From an uncultured Prevotellaceae bacterium (GTDB taxonomy: Bacteria > Bacteroidota > Bacteroidia > Bacteroidales > Bacteroidaceae), in assembly GCA_946410305.1 (NCBI GenBank), contig CAMJZV010000021.1, forward strand, positions 1 to 57,272: a stretch of DNA of 57,272 bases, written 5' to 3'. Both the position numbers and the translations under genes were made by a program. The notes under the pieces were generated by a model. It saw only the letters and a list, made by a program, of their open reading frames with translations, did no database searches and had not been told where the DNA came from. Numbering within the stretch: the first letter of the stretch is position 1; every line of letters starts with the position of its first letter. Positions 53,795 to 57,272 of this stretch are shown here, in pieces.

Positions 53795-55597
53795 ATGCAG
53801 GATATCAGAAACATTGCGATTATCGCACACGTAGACCACGGTAAGACGACACTCGTGGACAAGATGATGTTGGCTGGAAACCTGTTCCGTGAGGGACAGG
53901 ATCTCAGCAATCAGGTGTTGGACGCTAACGACTTGGAGCGTGAGCGCGGCATCACTATTCTCTCTAAGAATGTGAGCATCAACTGGAAAGGAACAAAGAT
54001 TAATATCATAGACACCCCGGGACACTCTGACTTCGGTGGTGAGGTAGAGCGTGTGCTCAATATGGCAGACGGCTGTCTGTTGCTGGTTGACGCCTTCGAG
54101 GGCCCGATGCCCCAGACACGCTTCGTATTGCAGAAAGCCCTGCAGATTGGCTTGAAGCCCATCGTGGTTGTCAATAAGGTCGACAAACCCAACTGTCGCC
54201 CTGAAGTGGTTTATGAGATGGTGTTCGACCTGATGTTCTCGTTGGGTGCTACTGAAGACCAGTTGGACTTCCCCGTAGTCTATGGCTCTGCCAAGAACGG
54301 TTGGATGGGTGAGGACTATAATAAGCCCACCACTGATATTACCTATCTGTTGGACAAGATTCTGGAGGTTATCCCTGCACCAACGCAGCTGGAGGGTACT
54401 CCGCAGATGCTCATTACTTCGCTCGACTACAGCTCCTATACGGGCCGTATCGCTGTGGGTCGCGTACACCGTGGCACGCTGAAAGACGGTCAGCAGGTGA
54501 CTATTGCCCATCGTGACGGTTCAATGGAGAAAACCAAGATCAAGGAGCTGCACACCTTCGACGGTATGGGTCATAGCCGTATCGACGAGGTGGAGTGTGG
54601 CGATATTTGTGCCGTTATTGGTTTGGAGAAGTTTGAGATTGGTGACACCATCTGCGACATCGAGAATCCAGAGGCACTGCCACCTATCGCCATTGACGAG
54701 CCGACCATGTCGATGCTCTTCATGATCAACGACTCGCCATTCTTCGGTAAGGAGGGTAAGTTTGTGACTTCTCGTCATATTAACGACCGTCTGGAGAAGG
54801 AACTGGAGAAGAATCTGGCACTGCGCGTGGAGCCTTTCGAGGACTCTACCGACCGTTGGATTGTCTCAGGTCGTGGTGTGCTGCACCTCTCCGTACTCAT
54901 CGAGACCATGCGTCGCGAGGGCTACGAGTTGCAGGTGGGGCAGCCGCAGGTTATCTATAAGGAGATTGATGGTGTAAAGTGTGAGCCTATCGAGGAACTC
55001 ACCATCAACGTCCCTGAGGAGTTTGCTTCGAAGATGATTGATATGGTGACACGTCGTAAGGGCGAGATGACCAGCATGGAGTCACAGGGCGAACGTACTA
55101 ACATCGAGTTTAATATCCCCTCACGTGGTATCATCGGTCTGCGTACCAATGTGCTCACCGCTTCTCAGGGTGAGGCCATCATGGCACACCGCTTCAAGGA
55201 GTACCAGCCGTATAAGGGAGAGATAGAGCGCCGTGTCAACGGTTCAATGATAGCCCTGGAGACGGGCAACGCCTTCGCCTACGCTATCGACAAACTGCAG
55301 GATCGTGGTAAGTTCTTCATCGACCCAGGCGAGGATGTCTATATGGGACAGGTTGTTGGCGAACATGTTCATGACAACGACCTCGTCGTCAACGTCTGCA
55401 AGGCCAAGCAGCTGACCAACGTCCGTGCTTCAGGTACCGACGAGAAGGCGCGCATCATCCCTAAGGTTGTCATGTCACTGGAAGAGTGCTTGGAGTATAT
55501 CAAGGAAGACGAACTCGTGGAGGTTACTCCCAAGTCTATGCGCATGCGCAAGATTATCCTTGACCATGACCAGCGCAAGAAAGCTAATAAGCAATAA
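53795..55597 (+). CDS. typA: ribosome-associated GTPase TypA/BipA
   Basis: The 600-residue translational GTPase has G1 [13 protein letters not shown], the RERGITI switch, G3 [17 protein letters not shown]4 [12 protein letters not shown], then beta-barrel, EF-G III/V-like domains ([20 protein letters not shown]) and the BipA C-terminal domain ([13 protein letters not shown]). It helps 50S assembly and stress or cold growth. The ATG at 53795 is chosen because the promoter box lies within the longer open frame. Length is normal. Confidence 0.97.
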   Translation: MQDIRNIAIIAHVDHGKTTLVDKMMLAGNLFREGQDLSNQVLDANDLERERGITILSKNVSINWKGTKINIIDTPGHSDFGGEVERVLNMADGCLLLVDAFEGPMPQTRFVLQKALQIGLKPIVVVNKVDKPNCRPEVVYEMVFDLMFSLGATEDQLDFPVVYGSAKNGWMGEDYNKPTTDITYLLDKILEVIPAPTQLEGTPQMLITSLDYSSYTGRIAVGRVHRGTLKDGQQVTIAHRDGSMEKTKIKELHTFDGMGHSRIDEVECGDICAVIGLEKFEIGDTICDIENPEALPPIAIDEPTMSMLFMINDSPFFGKEGKFVTSRHINDRLEKELEKNLALRVEPFEDSTDRWIVSGRGVLHLSVLIETMRREGYELQVGQPQVIYKEIDGVKCEPIEELTINVPEEFASKMIDMVTRRKGEMTSMESQGERTNIEFNIPSRGIIGLRTNVLTASQGEAIMAHRFKEYQPYKGEIERRVNGSMIALETGNAFAYAIDKLQDRGKFFIDPGEDVYMGQVVGEHVHDNDLVVNVCKAKQLTNVRASGTDEKARIIPKVVMSLEECLEYIKEDELVEVTPKSMRMRKIILDHDQRKKANKQ

Positions 55598-55599
55598 AC

Positions 55600-55633
55600 A
55601 ATAAAGCCTCACCGAAACCGGCGAGGCTTTATT
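55600..55633. terminator. terminator after typA
   Basis: AATAAAGCCTC (55600-55610) pairs with GAGGCTTTATT (55623-55633), followed by a T-rich stretch. Confidence 0.75.
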
Positions 55634-55760
55634 GTTGTTATAACGACTCTACTAATGTCTTCGTCACTTGGTCAATCAAAGGGACAGGTTTGAAGTGAAA
55701 AATCAGATTTCGCACAATAAGCAATAAGTCTATAACGTTATTGGATTAAACAATCAATGT

Positions 55761-55862
55761 ATGCCAAGGGTTGGAAGAGAGCAAAGCGGGACAGGTATAT
55801 ACCATGTAATGTTACGTGGTATCAATCGTCAGGATATGTGGAAAAACAATGAAGAACAATGA
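55761..55862 (+). pseudogene. N-terminal fragment of a REP-associated tyrosine (IS200-like) transposase
   Basis: 33 codons beginning MPRVGREQSGTGIYHVML and RGINRQD, then a stop. GIYHVMLRGINRQDIF-type sequence is the start of Y1/RAYT transposases, which are normally over 150 residues; the catalytic HUH and Tyr parts are absent. It lies between two 13-bp direct repeats. Confidence 0.75.
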
Positions 55863-55930
55863 TTCAAAATTCAATCAAAAACCTGATTGATCATGCCTCA
55901 AGCTCCGATGTGTAAAGGGTTTGAGGCATG

Positions 55931-56026
55931 CTATGTTAATAGGTTAACAATCAAAGGGACCTGTCCCCCTGGTTGCGAGAACAGTGCTGTGACTGCTGCT
56001 ACTGCGAGGAATAATGTCTTTTTCAT
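55931..56026 (-). pseudogene. truncated secreted-protein gene (signal peptide only)
   Basis: The frame begins MKKTLFLAVAAVTALFSQ, a clear signal peptide, and then runs into the right end of the transposon remnant (PGGQVP) and stops after 31 residues. On the far side of the remnant the same strand has a short open tail ending TKTLVESL before a stop at 55638 and the terminator. I read this as a small secreted-protein gene broken by the insertion; how much is missing is unknown. Confidence 0.5.
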
Positions 56027-56115
56027 TATTGATTTGCTTTATTTTTGTATTCTTGAGAAGGAGATTCGGAATAAATCTATTATTCACGGATTCATTCCGA
56101 ATCCTCCTAATAAAC

Positions 56116-57272
56116 TTACTCGATGAAATGATCTACATCAGAAACTGTAGTACCATCTGCCTTGTAGAACACATCACCACTGCCTTCATTCTTGGCACGA
56201 AGTACATCGTCAATCCAAAGCTTACCACCTGTTGAGGCTACACGACCTACCCAGTGGTTGTTACCTAATTCTACTTCATTAGAATCACCATCAGTATATT
56301 TTACCGTATTACTAGTAACATTCAGGTTGACCAGATAAGTACCTCCGGTCAAACCGTTGCTTTCTGTACCTGCAACACCAACAGTACCAAGGACAGCACC
56401 AACAATATCCTTACGGTTGGCATCTGTGTTGATAATTGTGTTGTCCTTCACGACGGTATTCTCCACCTGAATCTTTGTCCAAGCATTACCCGTAGCATGT
56501 CCACAGATAGCACCAACAGACTTCTTTGCCTTGAATGTGCAGCCCTCAACAGAACTATTGCGAATAATGACAGTCTGGAACACGGGGCCGTCAGTAGGAT
56601 TATTATAACCGTCAGCATACGTAAAGAATCCACCACCATAATGATTGGTCGTCAAGTTACAATTCTTGATGTGGCAATTGTCAAAGAGGGCAGACTTCGT
56701 TGCACTGATACCACAAATAAAGACACCAGTACCCGGATGGTCTGCAGAAGTTTCCACAATATTTGCACCTTCAATGGTAAGGTTCTGGATGGCTAACTGT
56801 GTATCACCAGCCCAAGTACCACTAAACAGCGGAGTAGTAAGACCTGTAATCTTATGTCCATCACCATCAAGCGTCAGATTCTTGAATGAGCCATTGTATC
56901 CGTTCAAACCAAACTTTGCCGTCTTGCCAGTCATGTCAATGTCTTCTGTCAGTTTAACAATACCATACTGCTTAAATCCTGAGCCATCAGAAAGGGCAGC
57001 AATCAATTCATCGGCATTAGCTACATTAACGGCAGGTTTCGGGGCTGCATCAATATTCTTGTCATTGTCATAGTTGCCATCAATCGTGATGTTAAACTGC
57101 ACCTGGCTGGTCAGCAGGTTGCCGACGATGTTGGTGCGGTAGTTGCGCTGAACGGGAACGTTAGAGAAGGCCAGCGTGTTGATGACCTCACCACTTTCCT
57201 TCTGAATCTCCAGGTCTGCCTTGATGAGCGACTGCTGTCCCTCGTTGCCTACCAGCAGGTAGTTCAGACCAA
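56116..57272 (-). CDS. fimbrillin-like surface protein with beta-helix C terminus, 5' part outside the window
   Basis: The frame stays open to the window edge, so the start lies beyond it. The visible part begins GLNYLLVGNEGQQSL and includes FSNVPVQRNYRTNIVGNLLT, the late signature of Bacteroidales fimbrillin-like (DUF4906/DUF6562-type) proteins. A right-handed beta-helix-like region then follows (NLTLDGDGHKITGL, NLTIEGANIVETSADH, ENTVVKDNTIINTDAN). Such proteins are lipid-anchored and exposed at the surface. A GTG at 57102 could be mistaken for the start, but the upstream frame is plainly coding. The exact DUF is uncertain. Confidence 0.7.
   Translation of the reverse strand, partial: GLNYLLVGNEGQQSLIKADLEIQKESGEVINTLAFSNVPVQRNYRTNIVGNLLTSQVQFNITIDGNYDNDKNIDAAPKPAVNVANADELIAALSDGSGFKQYGIVKLTEDIDMTGKTAKFGLNGYNGSFKNLTLDGDGHKITGLTTPLFSGTWAGDTQLAIQNLTIEGANIVETSADHPGTGVFICGISATKSALFDNCHIKNCNLTTNHYGGGFFTYADGYNNPTDGPVFQTVIIRNSSVEGCTFKAKKSVGAICGHATGNAWTKIQVENTVVKDNTIINTDANRKDIVGAVLGTVGVAGTESNGLTGGTYLVNLNVTSNTVKYTDGDSNEVELGNNHWVGRVASTGGKLWIDDVLRAKNEGSGDVFYKADGTTVSDVDHFIE

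Larger units (their letters stand above)
55598..56115. other. 518-bp region with a decayed transposon remnant
   Basis: It holds the typA terminator, a 13-bp direct repeat CAATCAAAGGGAC (55673-55685 and 55948-55960), a short RAYT fragment between the copies, a 10-bp inverted repeat CATGCCTCAA/TTGAGGCATG (55892-55901, 55921-55930), a small hairpin GGGAC-CT-GTCCC (55956-55967) and the truncated signal-peptide gene. No intact gene. Confidence 0.7.

Noticed and set aside
57100..57102. GTG as the start of the fimbrillin-like protein
   Set aside because: The frame upstream carries the conserved RNYRTNIVG signature, so the true start is outside the window.

Overview
The window looks like a chromosomal segment of a Prevotella-type member of the Bacteroidota. 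The evidence is the SusC/SusD starch locus, type IX secretion genes (porX, porW), promoters of the TTTG-N20-TAnnTTTG type, almost no Shine-Dalgarno sites, and C-terminal 'Y(N/T)L.G..V....GiYI..GKK' tails on secreted enzymes. Assignments rest on reading the sequence; no database search was run.

Layout. 1-17555 is a starch utilisation locus. susC, susD, a susE-like gene and a cut-off susF-like gene run leftward. A LacI-type regulator, a sugar MFS transporter, a GH77 glucanotransferase with starch-binding domains, a GH97 glucosidase (SusB), a type I pullulanase and a SusA-like GH13 enzyme run rightward. A perfect 16-bp palindrome sits in the divergent gap as the likely operator. SusCDEF would bind and import glucans, SusA, SusB and pullulanase would cut them in the periplasm, and the transporter plus MalQ would handle maltose and maltodextrin inside. 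17560-27296 holds a phosphatase, a secreted nuclease, an M6 protease, an outer-membrane barrel with a LytS/LytR-type sensor pair, and a surface lipoprotein. 27387-39333 (mostly leftward) holds tsaE, porX, porW, aroA, tRNA-Pro, folE, a SPOR protein, tpiA and small conserved genes. 39417-47822 holds a CCA-adding enzyme, an RND efflux operon and lpxA. 48059-55597 holds a radical SAM gene, the ftsX-DUF3098-uppP-truB-queA-folK run, rpsO and typA. 55598-57272 has a decayed REP-associated transposase remnant, a truncated secreted-protein gene and the 3' part of a fimbrillin-like gene.

The most unusual content is repetitive DNA. (1) Short tandem arrays with 7-, 8- or 9-bp units, different at each locus, fill many of the small gaps inside operons, usually directly before a start codon. 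Some continue into coding sequence; several occur as inverted pairs of about 4+4 units that flank a start region, and one encodes the hydrophobic core of the SusB signal peptide. (2) GC-rich hairpin elements are inserted in frame in several housekeeping or regulatory proteins. (3) A composite intergenic element occurs twice (about 19850-20210 and 34300-34620) with the same layout: unit repeats, 18-20-bp AT-rich palindromes, 21-bp repeats, then more unit repeats. I cannot name an established family for (1) or (3).
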